From the NCBI RefSeq assembly GCF_002887815.1, contig NZ_PDHO01000002.1, forward strand, positions 124,001 to 188,000: a DNA stretch of 64,000 nt. Reading direction: 5' to 3'. Positions 27,612 to 35,745 of this stretch are shown here, piece after piece. A model generated the notes under the pieces. The model was given only the letters and a program-made list of their open reading frames with translations, did not search any database and had not been told where the DNA came from. The translations under genes and the position numbers were made by a program. The stretch's first letter is position 1, and each line of letters begins with the position of its first letter. Origin of the DNA: Mycobacterium sp. ENV421 (GTDB lineage: Bacteria; Actinomycetota; Actinomycetes; Mycobacteriales; Mycobacteriaceae).

Positions 27612-28600
27612 GACCGCTCCTGGGCGTTGCGGCTCGCGATCACGGCCTGGTCGAGATATCGCCACGCCGTATCCGATGGCAGACCACCGCACAACGGCAA
27701 CAGCGGCAGCAGCCTGCCGCCGCGGATGTACTCGGCCGCCTCGTCGGTGGTGAAGATCCGGTAGGGACCACCGGCGTCGCGCAGTTCGGGCACCGTCGAC
27801 GCGTGGCAGATGCTGGCGACCGAGTCATCGTCGTGCCGATAGGACGCCGCGGTCATCGCGTCGTGAAGGAGATACGGGCCGAGTTCGTGCCACGCGGCAT
27901 CGGTGTCGTCGGCAACGAAGACCGTTGTCGGGACGCCGTCGACCGGGAACTGTGCCATGCCGGGTTCGAATCCGTTGGCCCGGCATTCGGTTTCGTAGAG
28001 CGCACGGAGATCCGGTGCGGCGACCTGAGAGATGAGACCGAGGCCGTGTCGGGCCGCGCGACGGGCCGCGGCCGTGCTGCCACCGGCGATCACCAGGGTC
28101 GGACCGTCGGGTGTGAATGGCGACGGCGTCACCCGGACCCGTCGACCGCCGTGGTCGACCGGCGCCCCGCGCAGCAGTCTGCGCAGCAGATCGAGTAACT
28201 CATCAGCGCGCTTTCCGCGGCCGTGCGGATCGATGCCGAAGTGCTCGTACTCCTCGACCCGGTGCCCGATGCCGAGCGCGTAGGAGACCCGGCCCTTACT
28301 GATGATGTCCAGAACGCTGATCTCTTCGGCCAGACGGACCGGATCCCAGAAGGTGATGGGGACCGCGGCCAGCAGGATCGCCAGGTGCTTGGTCCGCGCG
28401 GCGATAGCCGCAGCCAGCAGCTGCGGCGCCGGTAGATGGCCGTCATCGGTGCCGTGATGTTCGGACAGCACGGCGATGACGGCCCCGCGGTCTTCGGCCC
28501 ACTCGCACATGTCGACCGCGGCCGCATAGAGATCGGCCGTCGGTGCCGAGCCCGCCGGTGCGCGCATGTCGAACCGCAACGTGAACATCAGCGTCACCAT
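27608..28600 (-). CDS. LLM-class flavin-dependent oxidoreductase
   Basis: 330 residues from ATG 28600, or a slightly downstream ATG 28588 (MFTLRFDM), since the first codon directly abuts motif site B with no visible RBS. Luciferase-like TIM-barrel features: 'VLSEHHGTDDGHLPAPQLLA', 'LAILLAAVPITFWDPVRLAE', 'LDIISKGRVSYALGIGHRVE', 'PTLVIAGGSTAAARRAARHG'. Such enzymes use FMN or F420 for monooxygenation or hydride transfer. It heads the operon LLM - DapB-like - P450. Confidence 0.9.
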   Translation of the reverse strand: MVTLMFTLRFDMRAPAGSAPTADLYAAAVDMCEWAEDRGAVIAVLSEHHGTDDGHLPAPQLLAAAIAARTKHLAILLAAVPITFWDPVRLAEEISVLDIISKGRVSYALGIGHRVEEYEHFGIDPHGRGKRADELLDLLRRLLRGAPVDHGGRRVRVTPSPFTPDGPTLVIAGGSTAAARRAARHGLGLISQVAAPDLRALYETECRANGFEPGMAQFPVDGVPTTVFVADDTDAAWHELGPYLLHDAMTAASYRHDDDSVASICHASTVPELRDAGGPYRIFTTDEAAEYIRGGRLLPLLPLCGGLPSDTAWRYLDQAVIASRNAQERS

Positions 28601-28616
28601 AACCTAAACTTTGTTC
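28601..28616 (+). promoter_or_regulatory. Shared 16-bp motif, site B
   Basis: AACCTAAACTTTGTTC sits immediately next to the start codon of the minus-strand LLM gene. It differs from site A at two positions. Read toward the gene it is GAACAAAGTTTAGGTT followed directly by ATG. Such a position fits a repressor operator over a very short or leaderless 5' end, or a -10 element serving a start further downstream. See sites A and C. Confidence 0.55.
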
Positions 28617-28675
28617 CTTCCTGCTTCGCTTTGCCCGGTTCCTTGACCATGCCGATGAGCGGCTGTTACGTTCCG

Positions 28676-28691
28676 GATCAAAGGTTAGGTT
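28676..28691 (-). promoter_or_regulatory. Shared 16-bp motif, site C
   Basis: On the minus strand this reads AACCTAACCTTTGATC, differing from site A at two positions. It lies 13 bp upstream of the ATG at 28705 of the plus-strand DapB-like gene, just before the GGAGG ribosome-binding site (28695-28699). Sites B and C are mirror-placed around a 59-bp gap in the divergent promoter region, which argues against chance. Confidence 0.55.
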
Positions 28692-28704
28692 TTTGGAGGC
28701 AGTC

Positions 28705-29808
28705 ATGGCTGGTGGCAGCTATCGGGTGGTCGTGTGGTCCACCGGCGGTATCGGGTCCATCGCGATCCGCGCCATCCAGGAGCGCCCCAACCTCGACCTG
28801 GTCGGCGTCTGGGTGCACTCGGCGGAGAAGGACGGTCGCGATGCCGGCGAGCTGGCCAACGGCGAGCCGATCGGCCTGGCGGTCACCACCGACGCCGACG
28901 CGTTGATCGCGCTCAAGCCGGACTGTGTCGTGTATGCCGCCAGCGGGCCGGAGCGTGACGCGTTGGCGATCCCTGATTACGTGAAGCTGCTCGGCGCGGG
29001 CATCAATGTCGTCACGACCAGCACCACCCGGCTGGTCAACCCGCACGCCTACGAGCCGGCCGAATGGCGCGACCAGATCGCCGCCGCGGCCAAGCAGGGT
29101 CAGGTGACGCTCTACGCGTCCGGCATCGAGCCCGGCTTCGCCGCCGACTACCTTCCGCTCGTGCTCTCGACCCAGTCATCGCGGATCGAGAAGATCCATT
29201 CCTACGAGATCGGGCTGTACGACGACTACGGCGTGCCGGACATCATGAGCGATGCGCTGGGCTTCGGCAGGCCACTGGAGTATCAACCGTGGATCAGTTT
29301 CCCCGGCGCGATCGCGGGCGAATGGCACGGCCAGCTCCGCATGGTCGCCGACGCGCTCGGCGTCGAATTGCAGTCGGTGCGTGAGACATTCGACCGCGCG
29401 GTGACGGAGCGGACGCTGGAGGTGGCCATGGGCACCGTCGAGGCGGGTACCTGCGGCGCGCTGCGTATGCAGGCGATCGGCATTGTCGACGGCAGGGACG
29501 CGATCGTCATCGAGCATGTCACGCGGCTGGCTCCCGGCGTCGCGCCGCACTGGCCGACACTGCCGAACGCGCTGGGCTATCGCGTGGTGATCACCGGAAC
29601 GCCGGACATCGACTGCACGTTCGACGTGACACTGCGGGACCGCAAGAAGGCCGGTATCGAATCGATGACCTCGGGAGCCGGCGCGATGGTGGCCACCGCG
29701 ATGCGGGTGGTCAACGCCATCCCCTATGTCGTCGAGGCGGAGCCGGGTCTGGTCAGCTCGGTCGATCTGCCGCTGACCATCCCCCGCGAGGCGTTCAATC
29801 CGGCATAG
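28705..29808 (+). CDS. NAD(P)-dependent DapB-like (amine dehydrogenase family) oxidoreductase
   Basis: 367 residues from ATG 28705 with GGAGG five bases upstream; an in-frame TTG at 28693 is rejected for that reason. It is a paralogue of the protein at 26544: 'RVVVWSTGGIGSIAIRAI', 'LVGVWVHSAEKDGRDAGEL', 'GTVEAGTCGALRMQAIGI', 'TAMRVVNAIPYVVEAEPG'. It is divergent from the LLM operon and carries its own copy of the shared motif (site C). The redox partner and substrate are unknown. It converges with the nitronate-monooxygenase-like gene, overlapping by 14 bp. Confidence 0.87.
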   Translation: MAGGSYRVVVWSTGGIGSIAIRAIQERPNLDLVGVWVHSAEKDGRDAGELANGEPIGLAVTTDADALIALKPDCVVYAASGPERDALAIPDYVKLLGAGINVVTTSTTRLVNPHAYEPAEWRDQIAAAAKQGQVTLYASGIEPGFAADYLPLVLSTQSSRIEKIHSYEIGLYDDYGVPDIMSDALGFGRPLEYQPWISFPGAIAGEWHGQLRMVADALGVELQSVRETFDRAVTERTLEVAMGTVEAGTCGALRMQAIGIVDGRDAIVIEHVTRLAPGVAPHWPTLPNALGYRVVITGTPDIDCTFDVTLRDRKKAGIESMTSGAGAMVATAMRVVNAIPYVVEAEPGLVSSVDLPLTIPREAFNPA

Positions 29809-30751
29809 CCCAGCGCGACAGCAACTCGGCCGCTTCGCTACCGAGCTGGCCGATCACGTCGGCGGCGGTCCGGACCGCGGTCAGCGCCCCGACGCCCTGG
29901 CCGGCATTGATCGGCGACCGGGTGAAGTCCTCGGCAGCGATGGCCTGGGCCAGTTCCGCGGCCGCTTCGGCGCCGAGTGAGCCTTCGTCACCGTCCCACC
30001 GATCGCTGAAGGCGTTGCGCAACACACGTTCTGGAAGCGAAGGCGGCCACGCGTAGCCCAGCGCGATGTCGAACACCCGGGTAGTGACGGTGTCGGTTCC
30101 GTCAGCCGCCAACAGCCGGGCTCGCGTCGCATCGGACAGCAGCGACTCGGTGCACGCCGTGAACGCGGTGCCGAGCCACGCCGCCGACGCACCCGCCGCC
30201 AGCACGGCGGCCAACCCGCGGCCCGACGAGATCCCACCGGCCGCCAGCACCGGCACCGTCAGGTGGTCGAGCAGTTCGGTCAACAACGGCAACATGCCGA
30301 TGAGCGGCTGGCCGTGCCCGCCACCTTCAGCCCCGCGCGCGATCACCACATCGACGCCGGCGTCGACCGCACGCTGTGCGGTGGTCAGGTCGGGCACCTG
30401 GGTTGCGGTCAGCACGCCTGCGTCGTGCGCACGACTCACCCACTCCCACCGGTCACCGAAGCTGACGCTCAGCAACGCGGGCTGGGCGGCCAGCGCAGTA
30501 TCCAGCAGGTCGGGATGGTCGGCGGCCACCCAGTCGACCAAGCCAATGCCGAAGGGCCGGTACAGGTTTGACACGTGCGAAAGTTCGACCGCGAGCTTCT
30601 CGGCGGTGGCCGAGCTTCCCATCCCGATCATGCCGAGGCCGCCGGCTCGGGATACCGCAGCCGCAAGGGCGCCACCGGCGGCGCCGCCCATCGGGGCGTT
30701 GACGATCGGCACGGCGATTCCCATCGCCCGGGACCAGGCCGTCGACAGCAC
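29795..30751 (-). CDS. Nitronate monooxygenase / 2-nitropropane dioxygenase-like flavoprotein
   Basis: 318 residues from GTG 30751, preceded by GGAGATG; the frame upstream overlaps the MFS gene and is rejected. TIM-barrel FMN features: 'PIVNAPMGGAAGGALAAAVS', 'GGLGMIGMGSS', 'GVDVVIARGAEGGGHG', 'VPVLAAGGISSGRGLAAVLA', and 'GASAAWLGTAFTACTES'. The family oxidises nitronates, and some members are enoyl-reductase-like. It lies 11 bp after the MFS transporter gene, so probably in one operon with it. Confidence 0.9.
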   Translation of the reverse strand: MLSTAWSRAMGIAVPIVNAPMGGAAGGALAAAVSRAGGLGMIGMGSSATAEKLAVELSHVSNLYRPFGIGLVDWVAADHPDLLDTALAAQPALLSVSFGDRWEWVSRAHDAGVLTATQVPDLTTAQRAVDAGVDVVIARGAEGGGHGQPLIGMLPLLTELLDHLTVPVLAAGGISSGRGLAAVLAAGASAAWLGTAFTACTESLLSDATRARLLAADGTDTVTTRVFDIALGYAWPPSLPERVLRNAFSDRWDGDEGSLGAEAAAELAQAIAAEDFTRSPINAGQGVGALTAVRTAADVIGQLGSEAAELLSRWAMPD

Positions 30752-30762
30752 TGCGCATCTCC

Positions 30763-31983
30763 TCAGACGTAGCGGTTTCGACCGGCCAGCACACCCAGCG
30801 TGATCTGTACCACGTACACACCCAGCACCATGAGCCACGGCACCGTCCAGCCACCGGTCACGTCATGGAGCGTGCCGAACAGGAACGGGCCGATACCGGC
30901 CAGCAGATACCCGATGCCCTGCGCCATGGCCGAGAGCTGCACGGTGTCCTCTGGGGTACGCGCGCGCAACGCAATCACGGTCAGGGCCAACGAGAACACG
31001 CTCATACCGATGCCGACGAGCACACTCCACAGCAGCGGGCTGAAGTCCGGCGCGATCAGCAACCCGACAACGCCGGCGAAACCGCACACACCGAGGCCGG
31101 CGATCCAGCCGCTCTGGTGGGTGGCTCGCGCCGCCATCGGCGCGAGGACGAGGCTGATCGGCACGGCGATCACCGAGAGCAGCCCGACGAGCAGACCCGC
31201 CGAGGTCTTACTCACCCCGCTGTCGATGAACACCTCGGGCAACCAGCCCATCATGATGTAGGCCAATAGCGACTGGGTGCCGAAGAACAGCGTCACCGTC
31301 CAGGCCAAGGGATTCCGGATCAGTGACCGACGGCCGCCGGACTCGGTCGAGTTGGCGGGACTCTCGACCCGGCGCGCGGCAATCAGCCACATCACCAAAG
31401 CCACAACAGCCAATACGGCCCACGCGCCCAACGCCGGGCGCCATCCGCCGGAGATGTTCTCCAGAGGTGGAGTGACGGCGGAGCCCAGCGCGCCGCCGCC
31501 CTGCAACGCTGCGGTATAGATGCCGGTCATCAACCCGAGCTGGGCCGGGAACGACGTCTTGATCACCACCGGGATCAAGACGTTGATAACGGCGATGCCC
31601 GCGGTCGCGACCAGGGTTCCGCCGATGACCACGTACGGTCCGTCGAGGACGCGGACCACCAGTCCGACGATCAGCGTGGCCAGGGCCAGGCTGATGGATC
31701 GACCGAGGCCGAACCGGCGGGACAGCGCCGCGGACGCCAATCCCGCTCCGGCGAAGCACAATCCGGGCAGCGTGGTCAGCACGCCCGCCCACACCGCAGA
31801 CGCACCGAGGGCGCGCTGCATGTCGCCGAGCACCGGCCCGATGCTGGTGACCGCGGGACGCAGATTGAGCGCGGTGAGGATGACCGCGACGATGAGGACC
31901 GCACCCCCGGCGACCCGCCCGACGGGCGGCACTTCGCAAGCGCCGTCCAGTTCGAGGCTCAGGTCGTGCTCGTAGCGGCTCAC
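30763..31983 (-). CDS. MFS transporter, CynX/NimT-like
   Basis: 406 residues from GTG 31983, with 12 predicted hydrophobic segments. The pattern 'LTALNLRPAVTSIGPVLGDM', then 'LTTLPGLCFAGAGLASAALS' is typical of the CynX/NimT (cyanate / 2-nitroimidazole) subgroup of the major facilitator superfamily. The downstream nitronate-monooxygenase-like gene makes efflux or uptake of a nitro or related compound plausible, but this is inference. It is divergent from a GntR regulator with 31 bp between. Confidence 0.9.
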   Translation of the reverse strand: MSRYEHDLSLELDGACEVPPVGRVAGGAVLIVAVILTALNLRPAVTSIGPVLGDMQRALGASAVWAGVLTTLPGLCFAGAGLASAALSRRFGLGRSISLALATLIVGLVVRVLDGPYVVIGGTLVATAGIAVINVLIPVVIKTSFPAQLGLMTGIYTAALQGGGALGSAVTPPLENISGGWRPALGAWAVLAVVALVMWLIAARRVESPANSTESGGRRSLIRNPLAWTVTLFFGTQSLLAYIMMGWLPEVFIDSGVSKTSAGLLVGLLSVIAVPISLVLAPMAARATHQSGWIAGLGVCGFAGVVGLLIAPDFSPLLWSVLVGIGMSVFSLALTVIALRARTPEDTVQLSAMAQGIGYLLAGIGPFLFGTLHDVTGGWTVPWLMVLGVYVVQITLGVLAGRNRYV

Positions 31984-32000
31984 CGCGCTATCGTGTCATA

Positions 32001-32017
32001 CATCCCATGATCGGATG
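32001..32017. promoter_or_regulatory. Candidate GntR operator (inverted repeat)
   Basis: CATCC and GGATG form an inverted repeat separated by 7 bp (CATCCCATGATCGGATG). It lies in the short region between the divergent MFS and GntR-family genes and overlaps the first ATG of the latter. The position favours autoregulation. The motif is not one I recognise for a named regulator. Confidence 0.35.
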
Positions 32018-32710
32018 AAAAGGTTTTCAATGCCGTTAGCCGCCGCGCGCCCCGCCGGGCTGGTCGACCATGCCATCGACCAGCTGCGACAGTCGATCAC
32101 GACCGGTGAATGGCCGGTCGGAACACGGATCCCCACCGAACCGAACTTGGCGACGGCGCTCGGCGTCGGCCGCAACACCGTGCGGGAAGCAGTCCGCGCA
32201 CTGGCCCACAGCGGCATCCTCGAAGTCCGTCGAGGCGACGGGACCTACGTTCGGGCCACCAGCGAGATCTCCGGCGCCCTGAGCCGGCTGTGCGGGTCGA
32301 AGCTGCGTGAGGTTCTGCAGGTGCGCCGGTGCCTCGAGGTCGAGGGGGCGCGACTGGCCGCCGCTGCCCGGACCGGCGACGACCTCGCCGAGCTTCAGGA
32401 ATTGCTCGCGCGGGGTGATGCTCTGCACGGCGGCGCCGATCGGGCCGAATTCTCCCGGGCCGACGCGCAGTTGCATTTCGCGGTCGTCCGCGCGTCACAC
32501 AACGCGGTTCTCATCGAGCTGTACCGAGGATTGACCGAGGTAGTCACCGACAGTGTTGCCATCACCAGCACGATGGACCCGCACGTCGGCCACGCCGCAC
32601 TGATCGAGGCCATTGCCGAGCAGGACACCGATCGGGCCGGAACCGAAGCCGGGCACTTCCTCGACGAACTCATCGGTGAGCTTCCGACCCAAGGCATTTC
32701 GAATCGCTAG
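32015..32710 (+). CDS. GntR-family (FadR subgroup) transcriptional regulator
   Basis: 231 residues from ATG 32015; ATG 32030 (MPLAAARP) is an alternative that would clear the inverted repeat. The winged helix at about residues 15-85 shows 'GEWPVGTRIPTEPNLATALG', 'VGRNTVREAVRALAHSGI' and 'LEVRRGDGTYVRA'. The C-terminal FCD ligand domain covers about 100-225 ('VRRCLEVEGARLAAAARTGD', 'DAQLHFAVVRASHNAVLIEL'), usually binding an organic acid with a metal. It probably represses the divergent MFS - nitronate monooxygenase operon. Confidence 0.9.
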   Translation: MKRFSMPLAAARPAGLVDHAIDQLRQSITTGEWPVGTRIPTEPNLATALGVGRNTVREAVRALAHSGILEVRRGDGTYVRATSEISGALSRLCGSKLREVLQVRRCLEVEGARLAAAARTGDDLAELQELLARGDALHGGADRAEFSRADAQLHFAVVRASHNAVLIELYRGLTEVVTDSVAITSTMDPHVGHAALIEAIAEQDTDRAGTEAGHFLDELIGELPTQGISNR

Positions 32711-33306
32711 AGACCGTTCTTGATGGCTGCGGCTTGTTTTTGTCCCAGTTGGGTGACGAAGTCCGAGGGTGGGAAGAAGTCGGCGGGCGCATCGAAGTCG
32801 ATCGTGACGAAGGCTCTTCCCTCGGTGAAGAGCAACACCGTCTTCCCTCTGGATTTGTCGGGTGAGTTCCCCTCGACTGTCGTACCTCCAGTGCCGACGT
32901 CGACAGGTTTGGGTGTCCCCTTTACCGAGCTGCCCAGTGCGTTCTTGGCTGAATCCAAGGCATTGGCCGCGGCGGCGGGATCCGCGAAGACCAGGACGGT
33001 GTCGGTGATGACCCGGGAGTTCTCCGGTCCGCTGAACGTGATCGCCGCCCCGGGCCGGCCATCCGGGTTCGAAATGGGCGGCGTGGCGGTAAACGTCATC
33101 GGCGCCTCGATGTCGGTCGGCTTGATCAAGAGTTTCGTGTAATCGACCGGTTGCGCCGGATTCGGCGCCGCAGTGCTACTTGTTGCCGACGAGGATGAGC
33201 CCGACGTGTGCGGCGGCGAACTCGAGTTGCCGCTACAGCCAGTTGCCAACACCACCAGCGCCACGGCTGCGCCCACACCGGCCGTAGTTCTCGGAGCAAT
33301 CGCCAT
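32707..33306 (-). CDS. LpqN/LpqT-like lipoprotein
   Basis: 199 residues from ATG 33306. The lipobox is 'LVVLATGC' with the lipidated Cys at position 24, followed by a Ser/Thr/Pro-rich spacer to about residue 50. The folded domain ('DYTKLLIKPTDIEAP', 'GPENSRVITDTVLVFADPAA', 'FPPSDFVTQLGQKQAAAIKN') matches the LpqN/LpqT family of mycobacterial cell-envelope lipoproteins. The function is not fixed; M. tuberculosis LpqN binds host and envelope proteins. It converges with the GntR gene (4-bp overlap). Confidence 0.88.
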   Translation of the reverse strand: MAIAPRTTAGVGAAVALVVLATGCSGNSSSPPHTSGSSSSATSSTAAPNPAQPVDYTKLLIKPTDIEAPMTFTATPPISNPDGRPGAAITFSGPENSRVITDTVLVFADPAAAANALDSAKNALGSSVKGTPKPVDVGTGGTTVEGNSPDKSRGKTVLLFTEGRAFVTIDFDAPADFFPPSDFVTQLGQKQAAAIKNGL

Positions 33307-33371
33307 GCGTCCGTTCTCCTTTCCCGACCGTAACCGTATATGTACGAACTTCGGCGTCCTGAACATCACAA

Positions 33372-33755
33372 CTAGTCGTCGTAGTAGCGGGCTTCGATGA
33401 CATTGCCGTCCGGATCCGGGAAGTACATCCCTTCCGGTCCCCAGCCGCGAGCGCCGAACGTCGGCGCCAGCCGGTCGCTGGTGTCGATGCCTTCGGCCCG
33501 CAGCCGTTGATCGAGGGCGTCGTATTCTGCTTTGGTCATCGCCAGGCACACATGATTGACGCGGTGCTGGATACCGCCGTTGTCCTCCGGCGACAGGTCG
33601 AGGATCGAGTCGGCCGAGACCCGCACACTCGGGAATGGCGCCTCGCCGGTGCGGAACTCGTCGAAGCGCACCGGCTCCAGTCCGACAACGCGGGTGTAGA
33701 AGTCCATGGCGACGGCGGGGTCCTTGGTCCACAGCACCACGTGGTCGAGACGCAT
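33372..33755 (-). CDS. VOC-family protein
   Basis: 127 residues from ATG 33755; the upstream extension would run into the tRNA-like repeat. The VOC fold is visible: 'RLDHVVLWTKDPAVAMDFYT', 'GLEPVRFDEF', 'RVNHVCLAMTKAEYDAL', and 'YFPDPDGNVIEARYY', with metal-ligand His and terminal Glu. Substrate unknown. Its start codon is within a few bases of the left tRNA-Val repeat, so its native promoter may have been changed by the islet insertion. Confidence 0.88.
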   Translation of the reverse strand: MRLDHVVLWTKDPAVAMDFYTRVVGLEPVRFDEFRTGEAPFPSVRVSADSILDLSPEDNGGIQHRVNHVCLAMTKAEYDALDQRLRAEGIDTSDRLAPTFGARGWGPEGMYFPDPDGNVIEARYYDD

Positions 33756-33819
33756 GATGCGGATGCTACGGAAAATGTTGGTGGGCACGGACGGTATCGA
33801 ACCGCCGACCGCTGGTGTG
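33751..33819. repeat. Left direct repeat: tRNA-Val 3' half plus flank (attL-like)
   Basis: 69 bp that match 37485-37551 with one substitution (A/G) inside the tRNA part, one in the flank, and a small indel just outside the tRNA 3' end. The match covers the tRNA-Val sequence from its CCA end through the T arm to the anticodon stem, plus about 27 bp of downstream flank. Similarity stops abruptly at 33820. No acceptor 5' strand, D arm or complete anticodon arm follows, so this is not a tRNA gene. Together with the right copy it brackets 3.7 kb. Confidence 0.8.
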
Positions 33820-33998
33820 CAGCTGGTTTTGATGTGTTCGTGGTGTCTCGTGTGATCTGTTGAATGCGGATCTACGCAGTTCAGCGCAATGCAGCTGTTT
33901 CACGGCGACGGGGGCACGGGGTTCACCTGTGCGACTGGTCGGAATGTTCGGTCGATGACAGTGCGGGGTCGACTCGGGGGGCCACCACGCCGACGTTG
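33820..33998. other. Islet left edge, no gene recognised
   Basis: Between the left repeat and the GlxA-type regulator stop there are about 180 bp of lower-GC sequence. Short frames exist on both strands, but none has a recognisable start context or domain. Presumably this is left-over end sequence of the integrated element. No integrase fragment is visible. Confidence 0.5.
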
Positions 33999-34958
33999 TC
34001 ATGGATGGTGGCGGTAATTGTTGCGGTAGGTCTGAGGCGGGACACCGACGGTGCGGACGAAGTGGTAGCGAAGTGACGCCTGCGTCGCGAACCCGGACTG
34101 CTCGGCGATCCTGTCCATCGCTAGATGGGTGGACTCCAGTAATCGGCGTGCACGCTCGATACGCATCTGCAGCAGAAGCTGCGTCGGCGTCGTACCAAGA
34201 CGCGCGCGGAAGTGGCGGTTGAGGCTTCGTACGCTCATCGACGCGTGCCGGGCGATGCTGCCGAGATCTAATGGCTCGAGCGCGTTGTCCTCCATCCATT
34301 CGACGATCCCCTGCAGTGAATCATCTTCGGGCCGAGTCGATTCGATGTATGGCGCCTGACCACCTTCGCGCCAACTCGGCAAAACGAGTCGCCGCGCGGT
34401 TCGATCTGCCAGATCGGGCCCAGCGTCCTGCCTGATCAGGTGCAGACACAGATCGAGGCCCGCGGCCACCCCGGCTGAGGTCAAGACTTGTCCGTCGTCG
34501 ATAAACATCGCGGAAGGATCGACCTCGACGGCGGGATACCGCCGCCTCAGCGAGTCGGCCCACTGCCAATGGGTGGTGACCGTCCTGCCGTCCAGCAACC
34601 CGCTGGCGGCCAGAACGAACGCTCCAACACAAATGGACCCGATACGTGCACCGGCGGCGTAGGCCGCACGCAAGACACCGATCACGTCGGGGTGGGGCGG
34701 TACGAGGAAGTCCTGCTTACCGGGGACGATCACGACGTCCGCCGCCACGACCTCGTCAAGGCCGAACGGGGTACGGATCTCGACGGCGCCCCACTCCAGG
34801 GTGGTGGTCGTAACTCGGTTGGCGGCACAGACACGCACGTCGTACCGCGCGTCGTGGCCCGTCTCCGCCAACGACGCGTTGGCCATTCCAAAGACCTGCC
34901 CGGCGACCATCAGTTCGAAGCCCAACACCTGGTCGCACCCCAACACACCAACGATCAT
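33999..34958 (-). CDS. GlxA-type transcriptional regulator (DJ-1/PfpI + AraC HTH)
   Basis: 319 residues from ATG 34958. The N-terminal DJ-1/PfpI-like domain (about 1-185) contains 'VVIVPGKQDFL', 'RIGSICVGAFVLAASGLLDG' and 'TVTTHWQWADSLRRRYP'. The C-terminal AraC domain (about 215-315) contains 'DLGSIARHASMSVRSLNRHF' and 'AEQSGFATQASLRYHFVRTV'. GlxA-type proteins sense metabolites and usually activate a divergent catabolic operon. Here the HD - hydrolase - MBL genes start 100 bp away on the other strand. Confidence 0.92.
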   Translation of the reverse strand: MIVGVLGCDQVLGFELMVAGQVFGMANASLAETGHDARYDVRVCAANRVTTTTLEWGAVEIRTPFGLDEVVAADVVIVPGKQDFLVPPHPDVIGVLRAAYAAGARIGSICVGAFVLAASGLLDGRTVTTHWQWADSLRRRYPAVEVDPSAMFIDDGQVLTSAGVAAGLDLCLHLIRQDAGPDLADRTARRLVLPSWREGGQAPYIESTRPEDDSLQGIVEWMEDNALEPLDLGSIARHASMSVRSLNRHFRARLGTTPTQLLLQMRIERARRLLESTHLAMDRIAEQSGFATQASLRYHFVRTVGVPPQTYRNNYRHHP

Positions 34959-35058
34959 GGCCAGATCTTAGCGATACCTGTCTACCTGGCCACTAGTGTG
35001 CTCGGTCCCGCCGGCGCAGAGTTGACGGATACCGCTCGATCAAAGAAGGGCCAGACCC

Positions 35059-35745
35059 ATGACCACCCCCGACGATGCCGCTGCTGCACGATTCGGAATC
35101 CCGGATTCTCCGACCGCCTCTGCTGCCCGCCGGTTTGCGTACGACGTCTCTCCCGAGTTCGTCTACAACCACGCTGTGCGCAGCTACCTGTTCGCACGCG
35201 AACTGTCAGCGCTCGAAGAAGCCCCTGATCACAATGACGACGAGTTGCTCTTCCTCACATGCGTTCTGCACGACCTCGGCGCCACCGAGTACGCAAACAC
35301 CGATCAACGGTTCGAGATGGACGGCGCAGACGCCGCCGCGAAATTCCTTGAAGGACAAGGGGTAGACGTCGCCCGGATCGACACTGCATGGACGGCGATC
35401 GCGTTGCACACCAGCGTCGGCCTGGCCCACCGGTTCGGACCCATCGCTGCCTTGGCGCAAATGGGCATTGGGACCGACATCCTCGGCACTCACCGTCAGC
35501 AGTTGCCACACGGATTCGCCGACCGCGTGCACGCGGCGTGGCCACGCCACGGTCTTGGCTATGCCCTGGCCTCGGTCGTCGCCGAGCACGCACATCGAAA
35601 TCCGGCCAAGGCCCCACCGATGAGCTTCCCTGCACACCTGCACGAATTGATGTATCCCGCAAAGCCTTCGGTTACCTGGCTCGACCTCGTCGACGCAGCT
35701 GGCTGGAACGACCAACCCGTCGCGGTCCGCGAGAGCCAGTCATGA
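35059..35745 (+). CDS. HD-domain protein (cyanamide hydratase-like)
   Basis: 228 residues from ATG 35059. The HD phosphohydrolase fold is shown by 'FVYNHAVRSYLFARELS', 'FLTCVLHDLGATEY', a helix with a later His ('AWTAIALHTSVGLAHRFGP'), and 'VVAEHAHRNP'. The NHxxRSY start and overall length fit the cyanamide hydratase / DUF-HD subgroup rather than nucleotide phosphohydrolases. It begins a three- or four-gene operon inside the islet, with third positions less GC-rich than in surrounding core genes. Confidence 0.85.
   Translation: MTTPDDAAAARFGIPDSPTASAARRFAYDVSPEFVYNHAVRSYLFARELSALEEAPDHNDDELLFLTCVLHDLGATEYANTDQRFEMDGADAAAKFLEGQGVDVARIDTAWTAIALHTSVGLAHRFGPIAALAQMGIGTDILGTHRQQLPHGFADRVHAAWPRHGLGYALASVVAEHAHRNPAKAPPMSFPAHLHELMYPAKPSVTWLDLVDAAGWNDQPVAVRESQS

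Noticed and set aside
33779..33853. Second tRNA-Val gene
   Set aside because: Only the 3' half matches; the 5' acceptor strand, D arm and half of the anticodon arm are missing, so it is an attachment-site remnant.
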